A stretch of DNA of 53,046 nucleotides from Bordetella parapertussis (lineage in GTDB: Bacteria > Pseudomonadota > Gammaproteobacteria > Burkholderiales > Burkholderiaceae_B). The stretch lies in NCBI GenBank assembly GCA_945895265.1, contig CAMDEF010000025.1, positions 1 to 53,046 of the forward strand, read 5' to 3'. Position 1 is the first letter of the stretch, and the number at the start of each line of letters is the position of its first letter. Positions 7,828-15,785 of the stretch are shown here, piece after piece. The notes under the pieces were generated by a model. That model searched no databases, was not told the origin of the DNA, and saw only the letters and a list, made by a program, of their open reading frames with translations. The position numbers and the translations under genes were made by a program.

Positions 7828-8742
7828 TTATGCAGCTTTAGCTGTGATGACTTTTTCTTCAAGCGCTTCGAGCAAGGCAGAAAGCATCTGGTTTAACTCT
7901 GCGCACATCAAGGTAAAGTCGCCGTCAAATTGTTCGTTGGCATCAACAGGCATATTTTGTTCTGATTGATCGAGAATATCTTGTGCAGCCACTCGCTTGA
8001 TATCTAGATTTTCAGTTAAGACAAACGAGACACGATCATTGAAGGTGAGGGCGAGTCGCATGCATTGCTTGCCACCTTTGATGTGCTTCTGAATATCATC
8101 ACTGTCTAACGCATGTTTGACATAACGCACCGCTGCGGCTTTGTCGCCTCCGGCGCGCAATTCGGCATCTTGGTCAACCGAAAAATTTGCTGGGCCGTGC
8201 CCGCTCAGTACCCAGTCTGTCATGGCTGCGGCTGGGCTAATGGTGACTTGCACGGGTTCAACTGGGAAGGGGTAAATCGCTTTACCCAGTGCGGTCAGGA
8301 TTTCTTCGGATTTTGAGGCTGAAGCAGTATCAATCACAAGCCAGTGATTGACCGGATCAATCCAGACTCGAGTATCACGCGCAAGACTAAAGGCACGCGG
8401 CAACAGGGTTTGCGTGACTTCTTCTTTGAGATCGCGCAGCTGTTTGCGACCTGGCTTGAAGCCCTGTTGATCTTCGAGTTCTTGGGCGCGCACTTTGGCA
8501 AACTGATTAATCACTGAGCTGGGAAGTAACTTTTTTTCGGTGCGATAAGCGCACAGCACTTGACGACCAACGCCATAGGCAAAGCGCACGTCTTCTTCAC
8601 GCGGTGGTACCCAACCAATTGAAAGAGGGGCTGCAGCACCTGCTGATACAAACTGTTCTTTGGCTAAAAGTGCGTCGAGTTGAGGCGCCGTCAAGGTAAA
8701 AGAGGGTGACAGACGAAATAACTTAAGATTTTTAAACCACAT
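7828..8742 (-). CDS. rdgC: Recombination-associated protein RdgC
   Basis: A 304-residue full-length RdgC. It begins MWFKNLKLFRL as in the family, has the internal GWVPPREE segment and the VINQFAKVRAQELEDQQG helix, and ends with a long helix of alternating acidic residues. RdgC forms a ring-shaped dimer around DNA, binds without sequence preference, and in Escherichia coli limits RecA loading and promotes unusual recombination. Here it sits about 15 kb from recA rather than beside it. The gene is 65 bp from the TetR gene upstream on the same strand and may share its transcript. Confidence 0.95.
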   Translation of the reverse strand: MWFKNLKLFRLSPSFTLTAPQLDALLAKEQFVSAGAAAPLSIGWVPPREEDVRFAYGVGRQVLCAYRTEKKLLPSSVINQFAKVRAQELEDQQGFKPGRKQLRDLKEEVTQTLLPRAFSLARDTRVWIDPVNHWLVIDTASASKSEEILTALGKAIYPFPVEPVQVTISPAAAMTDWVLSGHGPANFSVDQDAELRAGGDKAAAVRYVKHALDSDDIQKHIKGGKQCMRLALTFNDRVSFVLTENLDIKRVAAQDILDQSEQNMPVDANEQFDGDFTLMCAELNQMLSALLEALEEKVITAKAA

Positions 8743-8807
8743 GACGCACTCGCAAAAAAGAAATCGATTCTAGCCGATGCGTAGTGCGAAACTGGCTGCA
8801 TGACTGG

Positions 8808-9428
8808 TCAAGTTTGCCCAGTCATGCCCTCAAACGTCGTGTGAATCACCAGGTCGACGATATCTTGGTTTGAGAAGGCTCCTCCCATTTGCAAGAAATC
8901 TGCAACTGGGTCGCAGGAGCGAGCATAAATTGTGTACAAAATCACTTCGCCAGGCAGCGAGGCAGACAAGCTGCGGTCGGCCTGAGCCTGTTCGATCCAT
9001 TCGCCGAGTTGCTCGGTTAGCGAGCTTAAGCGATCGATATAAGGTTGGTAGGCCAAGAGCGCTTGTTGAGTGCTTGAGCGCGTTGAGGGCAACAAGGGCA
9101 TGGTGCCACCCAAGTGCTCGGTAACGGCCCAGCGCACCACCGCCTTGAGCTTGTCGAGCGGCGTGTGATGCGCGGGCAAGCTATGTGCAAGCGTCAGTGC
9201 GCTCTCGAGCAGGCGAGTCATCGAGGCTGCAGCCAACTGCTCTTTCGATTGAAAATGTTTGTACAGGCTTGCTTTGGCAATCCCGACATCAGCCGCAACC
9301 TCATCCATGGTCATGAGGTCAAACCCTTTTTGCGCCAATAAGCGATTGACCGCATCCAGAATCGCGTTTTCACGAAATTGCAGTTGCTGCTGCTTGAACG
9401 ACAGTTTGACCGGAGCAGTTTCAATCAT
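8808..9428 (-). CDS. TetR/AcrR-family transcriptional regulator, divergent from lipid operon
   Basis: A 206-residue TetR-family regulator. The N-terminal helix-turn-helix is clear: ILDAVNRLLAQKGFDLMTMDEVAADVGIAKASLYKHFQSKEQL, residues about 22-64, with the recognition helix at IAKASLYKHF. The C-terminal two thirds are a helical ligand-binding and dimer domain with no assignable ligand. It is transcribed away from the nine-gene lipid operon that starts 136 bp to the right, the usual arrangement for a local repressor. A palindrome at 9524-9540 in the shared intergenic region is a candidate operator. That it controls the operon is inference from position. Confidence 0.9.
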   Translation of the reverse strand: MIETAPVKLSFKQQQLQFRENAILDAVNRLLAQKGFDLMTMDEVAADVGIAKASLYKHFQSKEQLAAASMTRLLESALTLAHSLPAHHTPLDKLKAVVRWAVTEHLGGTMPLLPSTRSSTQQALLAYQPYIDRLSSLTEQLGEWIEQAQADRSLSASLPGEVILYTIYARSCDPVADFLQMGGAFSNQDIVDLVIHTTFEGMTGQT

Positions 9429-9523
9429 TCGGATTCGCCAAGGGAGAAGGTCAATACGGGTTGAATTATTTCTATGCAGTATATTTTATTACCGAATAGT
9501 ATTTTTATGTACTTTATGGTGTA

Positions 9524-9540
9524 AATTAGGAAGACTAATT
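9524..9540. promoter_or_regulatory. Candidate TetR operator palindrome
   Basis: AATTAG, five bases (gaaga), then CTAATT form a perfect 6-bp inverted repeat in the AT-rich 136-bp gap between the divergent TetR gene and the lipid operon. It sits 24 bp before the first operon ATG. Spacing and symmetry suit a TetR dimer, but no binding consensus is known for this protein and a chance palindrome is possible. Confidence 0.35.
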
Positions 9541-9564
9541 CTTTTTTATAGCTAAAGTTTGATT

Positions 9565-10092
9565 ATGCCTGCTAGCGCGACCTTTGATGTTGTTTCTTCG
9601 CTGTTTCAGTCGCAAGACCTGCCGCCGCAGGTACTGGCGCAAACGGGAGGCGACTGGAAACTGTGTGGTCAGGGTGTTTTTAGCTGGAGCGTCTTCAAGT
9701 TCTATCGCATCCGGTTGTTCAGCCGTACGGGTCACTTTGAAGTCACGCAACCCCACCTCTTAGACTTATCGTATTTACGTAAGTTATCCGCGCAACAAAT
9801 TATTACGATTTCCCTGCAAGAAATTCAGCGACTGGCGGCACCGACACCAGAACAGTTGGCAAGTTGGCGCAGCGCACTCGAGGCAATCGTGCCTGATGTC
9901 GGGCTCGGTGATCGTTTGTTGGGCTGGTTCATCCCGGCTGAAGGGGTACATTTTTTTTCGGCGAACGCTGAACTAGGTGCAATCCTTGACACTGCTTTTG
10001 CGAGCGCGTTTGGTGCAATTTGGCTTGATCCCAAGACGCAACGGCCGGCACTGCGTCTGGAGCTTCTTGGTTTGCAGGGCGAAACGGCATGA
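9565..10092 (+). CDS. Chalcone-isomerase-like protein, no signal peptide
   Basis: A 175-residue member of the bacterial chalcone isomerase-like family, first gene of the lipid operon. Family features are the central GQGVFSWSVFKFYRIRLFS strand pair, the SYLRKLSAQQIITISLQEIQRL region and the C-terminal AFGAIWLDPKTQRPALRLELLG, which closely matches the end of the paralogue at 13448. It has no N-terminal signal peptide, unlike that paralogue. I chose the ATG at 9565; a TTG at 9559 is in frame. Bacterial members probably bind fatty acids or other small ligands rather than isomerise chalcone, but this is not proven. The stop overlaps the next start (ATGA). Confidence 0.75.
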   Translation: MPASATFDVVSSLFQSQDLPPQVLAQTGGDWKLCGQGVFSWSVFKFYRIRLFSRTGHFEVTQPHLLDLSYLRKLSAQQIITISLQEIQRLAAPTPEQLASWRSALEAIVPDVGLGDRLLGWFIPAEGVHFFSANAELGAILDTAFASAFGAIWLDPKTQRPALRLELLGLQGETA

Positions 10093-11369
10093 CCAACCCT
10101 CGTCGTCGTATTGCTGTCGTTGGGTCGGGTATCGCTGGGCTGTCTACTGCGTGGTTGTTAGCAGAGCAACATCAAGTCACGCTCTTTGAAGCGGGCGATT
10201 ATTTTGGCGGGCATTCTAATACCGTGGACGTGACGCTTGAGGGCGCGACGCATCCGGTGGATACCGGATTTTTGGTCCATAACGATCTGACTTATCCTAA
10301 TCTCGTGCCGCTCTTGGCGCATCTGGGTGTTCCTGTGCACGCCAGCGATATGTCGTTTGGTGTGTCGATTCATGAGCCAGATATCGAATGGGCAGGTACA
10401 AATCTTCGCTCTGTATTTGCGCAACCCGGTAATCTTTTTCGCCCAAAATTTATCGGAATGTTGCGTGATATTTTGCGTTTTAACCGTGAGGCTGAACGCT
10501 ATCTGCTTGAGGTTCGCCGCACCCCCGCGACGCTGGGTGAGTTGCTGGCGCGTGAGAAGTTCGGTCAAGCGATGCAAGAGTGGTATCTCTTGCCGATGGC
10601 TGCTGCGATTTGGTCGGCCTCTATCAGCGCGGTGCTTGATTTTTCGGCTGCAACGTTCCTGTCCTTTTGTCTAAATCACCGGTTGTTGCAAATCGACCAA
10701 CGTCCGCAATGGAAGACCATTCTCGGGGGCTCGAGGTTGTATGTGCAGGCGATGCTCAAACGACTCACTGATGCACGCTTGGCCTGTCCGGTGACTCGCG
10801 TACAACGCACAGCAGCGTGTGTGGTGATCAGCTCGCCCAGAGGCGACGAGAACTTTGATGCCGTCGTGATGGCTTGTCATGCACCGACCACGCTGGCGTT
10901 GCTTGAGCCTACGCCCAACGAGCACCGAGTGCTCTCGGCGATTCGCTATCAGGCCAACGAAGCCATCTTGCATACCGATGTGGCATTGCTACCCAAACGC
11001 CAAAAGGTGTGGTCTGCCTGGAACTACCTGGCCGCGGGTGGGCAGGGGGCAGAGCGCCCCGTTGCGGTGAGCTATTTGATCAATCAACTGCAGCCCTTAC
11101 CTTTTAAAACACCGGTCATCGTGACTCTCAATCCACATCAGCCACCTGACCCAGCCAAGGTATTGGCTCGATTCTCGTACGAACATCCGGTGCTTGATCA
11201 GGCTGCAAGTTTGGCTCAGTTAGAACTGCCTGGCCTTCAAGGTCAGCAGAGAACTTGGTTTTGCGGTGCGTGGACCGGTTTTGGTTTTCATGAGGATGGT
11301 TTGAAATCTGCATTGCGCGTGGCGCGTGCGTTTGGTGTGACACCTCCTTGGCAGGCGACGTATGAATAA
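10089..11369 (+). CDS. FAD-dependent amine-oxidase-like oxidoreductase
   Basis: A 426-residue flavoprotein of the protoporphyrinogen oxidase/phytoene desaturase type. The N-terminal dinucleotide fold is IAVVGSGIAGLSTAWLLAE with the acidic ribose-binding residue in VTLFEAGDYFGGHSNTVDV. The C-terminal FAD-binding end is WFCGAWTGFGFHEDGLKSAL, the usual substrate-oxidase finish. In other bacteria this family sits next to DUF1365 and a CFA-synthase-like methyltransferase, and in alphaproteobacteria related genes take part in furan fatty acid formation. Oxidation or desaturation of a lipid acyl chain is therefore a reasonable inference, not a demonstrated role here. It starts inside the previous stop codon (ATGA) and overlaps the next gene by 8 bp. 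Confidence 0.85.
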   Translation: MTNPRRRIAVVGSGIAGLSTAWLLAEQHQVTLFEAGDYFGGHSNTVDVTLEGATHPVDTGFLVHNDLTYPNLVPLLAHLGVPVHASDMSFGVSIHEPDIEWAGTNLRSVFAQPGNLFRPKFIGMLRDILRFNREAERYLLEVRRTPATLGELLAREKFGQAMQEWYLLPMAAAIWSASISAVLDFSAATFLSFCLNHRLLQIDQRPQWKTILGGSRLYVQAMLKRLTDARLACPVTRVQRTAACVVISSPRGDENFDAVVMACHAPTTLALLEPTPNEHRVLSAIRYQANEAILHTDVALLPKRQKVWSAWNYLAAGGQGAERPVAVSYLINQLQPLPFKTPVIVTLNPHQPPDPAKVLARFSYEHPVLDQAASLAQLELPGLQGQQRTWFCGAWTGFGFHEDGLKSALRVARAFGVTPPWQATYE

Positions 11370-12174
11370 CACCTCCGCCAAGCCTGAGTCACTTTTGTTG
11401 TGTCGTGGGCGTGTCATGCACGCGCGCCTGCGTCCGTTTGTGCACCGGTTTGTTTACCGAGTATTTTGTTTGCGTCTGCGGTTGGATCAACCTGCTGTGT
11501 TAGCGCGCAGTAACAGTTGGTTATTTGGGATTGAGCATGCACGGCCTATCAGTTTTTGGGCGCGTGATCACGGTGCACGCGACGGTACAGATTTGTTGCA
11601 ATGGCTCACGGGTGTGCTAGATGCGAGTGAGGTGCATTTTGAACGGGGTGCCGTGTGGTTGCAGTGTTTTCCTCGCGTCTTTGGGTATGTGTTTAACCCA
11701 GTGAGTTTTTGGCTCATTTACGACAAAGAGGGGACGCTCAGGGCGATGCTTGCCGAAGTGAACAACACCTTCGGGCAGCGCCATCAATATCTTTTGACCG
11801 CGCCAAACCTAGAACCGATTCAGGCTAGCACCAAACTGAGTTGTAAAAAGGTATTTCATGTGTCTCCGTTTTGCGCTGTGCAAGGGCGTTATCAGTTTGA
11901 ACTTGACGAGCGTGCGGGGCAACCGCGGCTAGCAATTGATTATTTTGATTCAGAGCAAGAGCAGCAGCCCTTGTTACGCACCGCGATTGTTGTGCAGCCC
12001 CAGCCCTTGCGTACTCGTGCACTGCTGCTCGCCTTACTCGGCATGCCGATGATGACATTCGGGGTGATGTTGCGTATACACATTCAGGCATTCAAACTGT
12101 GGCGTCGGGGTGCAAAGTACCGTACAAAACCACCATTGCCCACAGACGAAGTGACACACAATTTCAAGGTGTAA
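11362..12174 (+). CDS. DUF1365 family protein
   Basis: A 270-residue DUF1365 protein. It shows the family start LLCRGRVMHARLRPFVHRFVYRVF, then HGARDG, then the hallmark FPRVFGYVFNPVSFWLIYD and AEVNNTFGQRHQYLL, and a basic C-terminal segment with one hydrophobic stretch (ALLLALLGMPMMTFGVMLRIH). The function is unknown; the family almost always lies between an amine-oxidase-like flavoprotein and a CFA-synthase-like enzyme, as here. The start overlaps the preceding gene's end by 8 bp, which implies coupled translation. After its stop come 80 bases with imperfect repeats before the methyltransferase. Confidence 0.9.
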   Translation: MNNTSAKPESLLLCRGRVMHARLRPFVHRFVYRVFCLRLRLDQPAVLARSNSWLFGIEHARPISFWARDHGARDGTDLLQWLTGVLDASEVHFERGAVWLQCFPRVFGYVFNPVSFWLIYDKEGTLRAMLAEVNNTFGQRHQYLLTAPNLEPIQASTKLSCKKVFHVSPFCAVQGRYQFELDERAGQPRLAIDYFDSEQEQQPLLRTAIVVQPQPLRTRALLLALLGMPMMTFGVMLRIHIQAFKLWRRGAKYRTKPPLPTDEVTHNFKV

Positions 12175-12176
12175 AC

Positions 12177-12275
12177 GTGAATGAGCAAGAGCAACAGACG
12201 TGTCTAGGTTTCGCAAATGAGTACAAAAGAACAACAGTTTTTTAAGGTTGACAAATGAGTCTGCAAGAACAACAA
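12177..12275 (+). repeat. Three imperfect copies of the methyltransferase start region
   Basis: Similar start-like sequences lie at 12181 (atgagcaagagcaacag), 12217 (atgagtacaaaagaacaac) and 12255 (atgagtctgcaagaacaac), spaced 36 and 38 bp; the last is the real start of the methyltransferase. The middle copy opens a 13-codon frame, MSTKEQQFFKVDK, whose TGA overlaps the methyltransferase ATG. It resembles the enzyme's own start MSLQEQQ. This could be a decayed duplication or a translated leader; I cannot say which. Confidence 0.5.
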
Positions 12276-13469
12276 CTTTCGCTTGCTTCAACGCGTTTGC
12301 GTTGGTCGGGTCGCTTGTTGCTTAAACTTTTGAAAAAAATTACGCACGGCTCGCTGATACTCATCGACCCCCAGGGTTCGAGTATCGAGCTCGGTCAGCC
12401 GGGCGCCTCGCCGCACGCTTCATTGCATATTTACGACTGGCGGGCCGCCGGTTTGATTCTTCGTCAAGGTGATGTTGGCTTTGCCGAAAGTTTGCGCCGT
12501 GGGTGGGTTGATTCGCCCAATTTATTGGCCTTGTTTACGTTGGCGTTGCGTAACGAGCAAGTCTCTGAGGCGGTTGATGGACATTGGTGGGCCTTGCTGC
12601 TCAAAAAGCTATCGCACTGGGTACTCAAAGATAATAGTCGCAAGGGCAGCCGCCGCAATATCGTGAGCCATTACGATGTGGGCAATGCTTTTTATCGACT
12701 TTGGTTAGATCCTTCAATGACGTATTCGGCAGGTTGGTTCGAGGGCGATTTGACGCGGTCTTTGCAAGTGGCACAAGACGCAAAGTACGATCGAATCCTG
12801 AACCAATTGCAGGCTACACCAGGGCAGACTGTGCTTGAAGTGGGTTGTGGTTGGGGTGGGTTTGCAGAGCGCGTGGCTCAGCGTGGTTTAAACGTGGTTG
12901 GCATCACCTTGTCCGATGCACAGCTTGAGTGGGCTACGCAACGCCTGCATCAGGCGGGGCTGAGTCAGCAGGTGTCGTTACGCCTACAAGACTACCGCGA
13001 CGTACCTGAGCAATACGATCATATCGTTTCAATCGAGATGTTCGAAGCCGTGGGTTTACTGCACTGGCCAAGCTACTTTCAAATGCTGAGGCGTTGCCTC
13101 AAGCTCGGCGGGCGAGCGGTGGTACAGACAATCGATATTCAAGATCAACGTTTCGATACGTACCGACGCGGTACCGATTTTATTCAGCAATTTATTTTTC
13201 CGGGTGGCATGTTGCCTAGTCCGTCACGTTTTGAAAAAGAGTGTGAAGCTGCGGGCTTGCGTGTGCACGAGACCTTATCCTTCGGCCTTGACTACGCAGA
13301 GACTCTCAAGCGTTGGACTCAGCAATTTGAAGCGTCACTGTCTAGCATTCGCGAGCAGGGCTATGACGATGCGTTTATTCGGATCTGGCGTATGTACCTA
13401 GCTTATTGCGAAGCAGGATTTAGGGAACAACGAACAGATGTTAAACAATGGACACTATGCGCAAAATAA
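12255..13469 (+). CDS. Cyclopropane-fatty-acid-synthase-like SAM methyltransferase
   Basis: A 404-residue protein of the Cfa/mycolic acid cyclopropane synthase family. SAM motif I is VLEVGCGWGG (residues 193-202), preceded by SHYDVGNAFYRLWLD; IFPGGMLPS and the FGLDYAETL segment are also family features. By eye against remembered Escherichia coli Cfa, the acidic residue E264 (IEMFEAVG) and Tyr347 are kept. The Cys of the YSC motif is Ala159 (TYSAGW) and the His of LHTIG is Gln291 (VVQTID), so the bicarbonate site looks altered. Family members methylate cis double bonds of phospholipid acyl chains at the membrane surface. The gene is central to the operon, and its end overlaps the next gene by 22 bp. 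Confidence 0.88.
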   Translation: MSLQEQQLSLASTRLRWSGRLLLKLLKKITHGSLILIDPQGSSIELGQPGASPHASLHIYDWRAAGLILRQGDVGFAESLRRGWVDSPNLLALFTLALRNEQVSEAVDGHWWALLLKKLSHWVLKDNSRKGSRRNIVSHYDVGNAFYRLWLDPSMTYSAGWFEGDLTRSLQVAQDAKYDRILNQLQATPGQTVLEVGCGWGGFAERVAQRGLNVVGITLSDAQLEWATQRLHQAGLSQQVSLRLQDYRDVPEQYDHIVSIEMFEAVGLLHWPSYFQMLRRCLKLGGRAVVQTIDIQDQRFDTYRRGTDFIQQFIFPGGMLPSPSRFEKECEAAGLRVHETLSFGLDYAETLKRWTQQFEASLSSIREQGYDDAFIRIWRMYLAYCEAGFREQRTDVKQWTLCAK

Positions 13470-13966
13470 TCTGTAGTTTGTTCATGCTTGCTGCCCTTTG
13501 CGCGCAAGCCGTGGCGAGTGGCTCGTCGCCGTTTTTACCCAGCGCCCAATTAGTGGGGCAGGGGCTGTTCACTCGGTTTGGCTTTTCAGTTTACGAGGCT
13601 CGTTTATGGGCACCTCTAGGGCTTTACAGCCTGAGCGAGCCCTTTGCACTGTCCTTGACGTACTCACGTGAAATCGCGGGTGAGCGTTTGGTGCAGGCCT
13701 CGTTTGATGAGATGCAAAAGCTTCAGGCGCCGATCACCCAAAATACGCAATGGCGCGAGGCTCTTGAGCGCGTCTTACCCAACGTGGTCCCTGGCGACAC
13801 AATTACTGGCGTGTATCAACCAGGGCAAGGGGCAACATTTTTTCATCGTGAACGGCAAACCGGGCAAATTAGTGACGATTTAGCGAGGCATTTTTTTGCG
13901 ATTTGGCTTGACCCTCGTACAAGCGAGCCAAGTTTGCGTCAAGCCTTACTAGGCACTAAACGGTGA
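13448..13966 (+). CDS. Chalcone-isomerase-like protein, exported
   Basis: A 172-residue paralogue of the protein at 9565, here with a secretion signal (MRKIICSLFMLAALCAQAVASG, cleavage near residue 24), so it probably acts in the periplasm. Shared family features are GQGLFTRFGFSVYEARLWAP, the SYSREI-like strand before a long helix (FDEMQKLQAP), the VPGDTITGVYQPGQGATFF segment and the C-terminal FFAIWLDPRTSEPSLRQALLG. The ATG at 13448 lies inside the methyltransferase gene; 13457 is an alternative that shortens the signal by three residues. The stop overlaps the GTG start of the MFS gene. Lipid or small-ligand binding is inferred from the neighbourhood only. Confidence 0.78.
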   Translation: MDTMRKIICSLFMLAALCAQAVASGSSPFLPSAQLVGQGLFTRFGFSVYEARLWAPLGLYSLSEPFALSLTYSREIAGERLVQASFDEMQKLQAPITQNTQWREALERVLPNVVPGDTITGVYQPGQGATFFHRERQTGQISDDLARHFFAIWLDPRTSEPSLRQALLGTKR

Positions 13967-15234
13967 ATAAGTCAGGCCTGCTTGGCTATGCGGCGCTAAG
14001 TCTGCCGCTTGCCATGTCGATGATGCCCGTGTACATGATTTCGCCTAAGTTTTACGGCGATGTACTCGGGCTTGAGTTAGCAGCTTTAGGTGCGGTGTTG
14101 TTTGCCACGCGGCTGCTTGACGCCGTGCAAGACCCTTGGCTTGGACGGTTGGTCGATGGTTTACAGGGTAGAAAGGGCGCCTGGGCCTGGCTGATGTTCG
14201 TTGCGGCTTTAGTGTTGGGAATTGGTTTTGTTCTGCTGTTTACGCCGCCTGCGTGGTCGCATACCGGTTTGTTGGCTTGGCTGGCAGGTTCTCTGGTGTT
14301 GGTCTACGGCGCGCATAGTTTGTTAAGCGTTTGTTACCTGACTTGGGGCGCGCGACTGACCGATGATCTGGACGGCAGAGCCCGTGTCACAGCATGGCGC
14401 GAAGCCTTTGGTCTAGTCGGGGTCATCACGGCATCAGTCTTACCCGCGATCTGGGTGGCGCAGTATGGCGCACGAGTGGGGTATCAGTGGTTTGCCTGGT
14501 TGTTTGCCGCGCTGTTGTTACTTTTTCTTGGATGTACGCTGCGTTGGTCGCCCGCACCGCAAGTGGCACCTAAACAGTCGCTGCAGCATTGGCGCGAGGC
14601 CTTGGCACCACCCGCCGTGCGTCGGGTGCTGTGGTTTTATTTGTTCAACGCCATCTCGGTTGCGGTGCCAGCAACCTTGGTGTTGTTCTTTATTGCTGAC
14701 GTTGTGCAGTCGCCCGAACAGACTGGGCTCTTTCTAGGGCTCTACTTCTTAGCGGGTATGTTGGCCTTACCTGTTTGGGTGATGCTTGCAGATCGTATCG
14801 GTAAAGCGCCCGCTTGGCTGATCGGCAGTGGCCTCGCTGCGGTGTCATTGTTGTGCGCCTATTGGGTGGGTGCTGGCGATATCTTTTTTTATGGCTTGGT
14901 CTGCGTGATAGCAGGTGCTGGGCTCGGCGCTGATGTCGCGTTGCCGCCCGCCATGCTGGCCGATGCGATACCGCCTACCCATCGTCAAAGCACGGGGCTG
15001 TACTTTGGGATTTGGGTGTTGCTCGGTAAGTTAGCACTGGCGTTGGCTGCAGGGCTGGCGTTGCCTGCGTTGCAATGGTTTGATTATCAACCCGGGCGTA
15101 CCGACTCGGTGTTATCCCTGAGCCTGCTGTATACGTTGTTGCCCTTGTTTTTTAAGCTGTTGGCCATGGGTGTGTTGTTCTTTAGCACCTTCAAATATTT
15201 TTTTACGCGAGCCCACGCTCGTAAGGAGTCGTAA
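13963..15234 (+). CDS. MFS transporter (sugar:cation symporter-like clade)
   Basis: A 423-residue protein with 12 predicted membrane helices. The segment TRLLDAVQDPWLGRLVDGLQGRKGAW between helices 2 and 3 resembles the DAxxDPxxGxxxDR signature of the GPH-type MFS clade, and GLYFGIWVLLGKLALALAAGLALP is the matching late helix. Homologues of this transporter occur beside CFA-synthase-like genes in other proteobacteria, so a lipid-related rather than sugar substrate is possible; the substrate is unknown. The start is GTG, overlapping the previous TGA by 4 bp. Its TAA shares its last base with the next ATG (TAATG), so translation is coupled on both sides. Confidence 0.85.
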   Translation: MNKSGLLGYAALSLPLAMSMMPVYMISPKFYGDVLGLELAALGAVLFATRLLDAVQDPWLGRLVDGLQGRKGAWAWLMFVAALVLGIGFVLLFTPPAWSHTGLLAWLAGSLVLVYGAHSLLSVCYLTWGARLTDDLDGRARVTAWREAFGLVGVITASVLPAIWVAQYGARVGYQWFAWLFAALLLLFLGCTLRWSPAPQVAPKQSLQHWREALAPPAVRRVLWFYLFNAISVAVPATLVLFFIADVVQSPEQTGLFLGLYFLAGMLALPVWVMLADRIGKAPAWLIGSGLAAVSLLCAYWVGAGDIFFYGLVCVIAGAGLGADVALPPAMLADAIPPTHRQSTGLYFGIWVLLGKLALALAAGLALPALQWFDYQPGRTDSVLSLSLLYTLLPLFFKLLAMGVLFFSTFKYFFTRAHARKES

Positions 15235-15785
15235 TGAAATTGAAAACTTGGATCGCTTCGGCGACTGCCGCGTTCTTGACCGCCTGCGGAAGTGTTGACG
15301 TTGCACACTATGCGGCAGAAAAGCCAACCCTCGAACTGCCAACTTTTTTTAATGGCACGATTGATGCCTGGGGCATCTTTCAAAAGCGTACCGGTGAAGT
15401 GGCACGCCGCTTCAGTGTCGAAATTCAAGCAAGCTGGGTAAGCCCCAATGAGGGGACGTTAGACGAGCGCTTTACGTATTCTGATGGCGAAAAGCAACGA
15501 CGTGTTTGGACACTCAAACGTCAGGCCGACGGTAGCTGGCAAGGGACTGCCGATGATGTCGTCGGTGTGGCAACCGGACATGTATCGGGTAATGCCTTAC
15601 GCTGGACCTACGTGTTACGTTTGCCAGTTGACGGTAAAGAGTACTTGGTGAACTTTGATGACTGGATGTGGCAGATGGATGAGTTCTCGATGATGAATCG
15701 TTCAACGATGTCAAAGTTTGGGATTGATCTGGGCGAAGTGACTCTGTTTTTTCGGAAGCGCAACGCCCCTACGCCTGCAAAATGA
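15234..15785 (+). CDS. DUF3833 family lipoprotein
   Basis: A 183-residue predicted lipoprotein. Residues 1-18 are a lipoprotein signal ending in the lipobox LTAC, giving a lipid-modified Cys at position 18. The mature part matches DUF3833: FFNGTIDAWGIFQKRTGEVARRF near the start, WTLKRQADGSWQGTADDVVG in the middle, and NFDDWMWQMDEFSMMNRSTMSKFGIDLGEVTLFFRK at the end. The fold is probably a lipocalin-like beta barrel, which would suit a lipid carrier at the inner or outer membrane, but this is inferred. The start overlaps the MFS stop (TAATG) and its own TGA overlaps the next ATG. Confidence 0.88.
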   Translation: MKLKTWIASATAAFLTACGSVDVAHYAAEKPTLELPTFFNGTIDAWGIFQKRTGEVARRFSVEIQASWVSPNEGTLDERFTYSDGEKQRRVWTLKRQADGSWQGTADDVVGVATGHVSGNALRWTYVLRLPVDGKEYLVNFDDWMWQMDEFSMMNRSTMSKFGIDLGEVTLFFRKRNAPTPAK

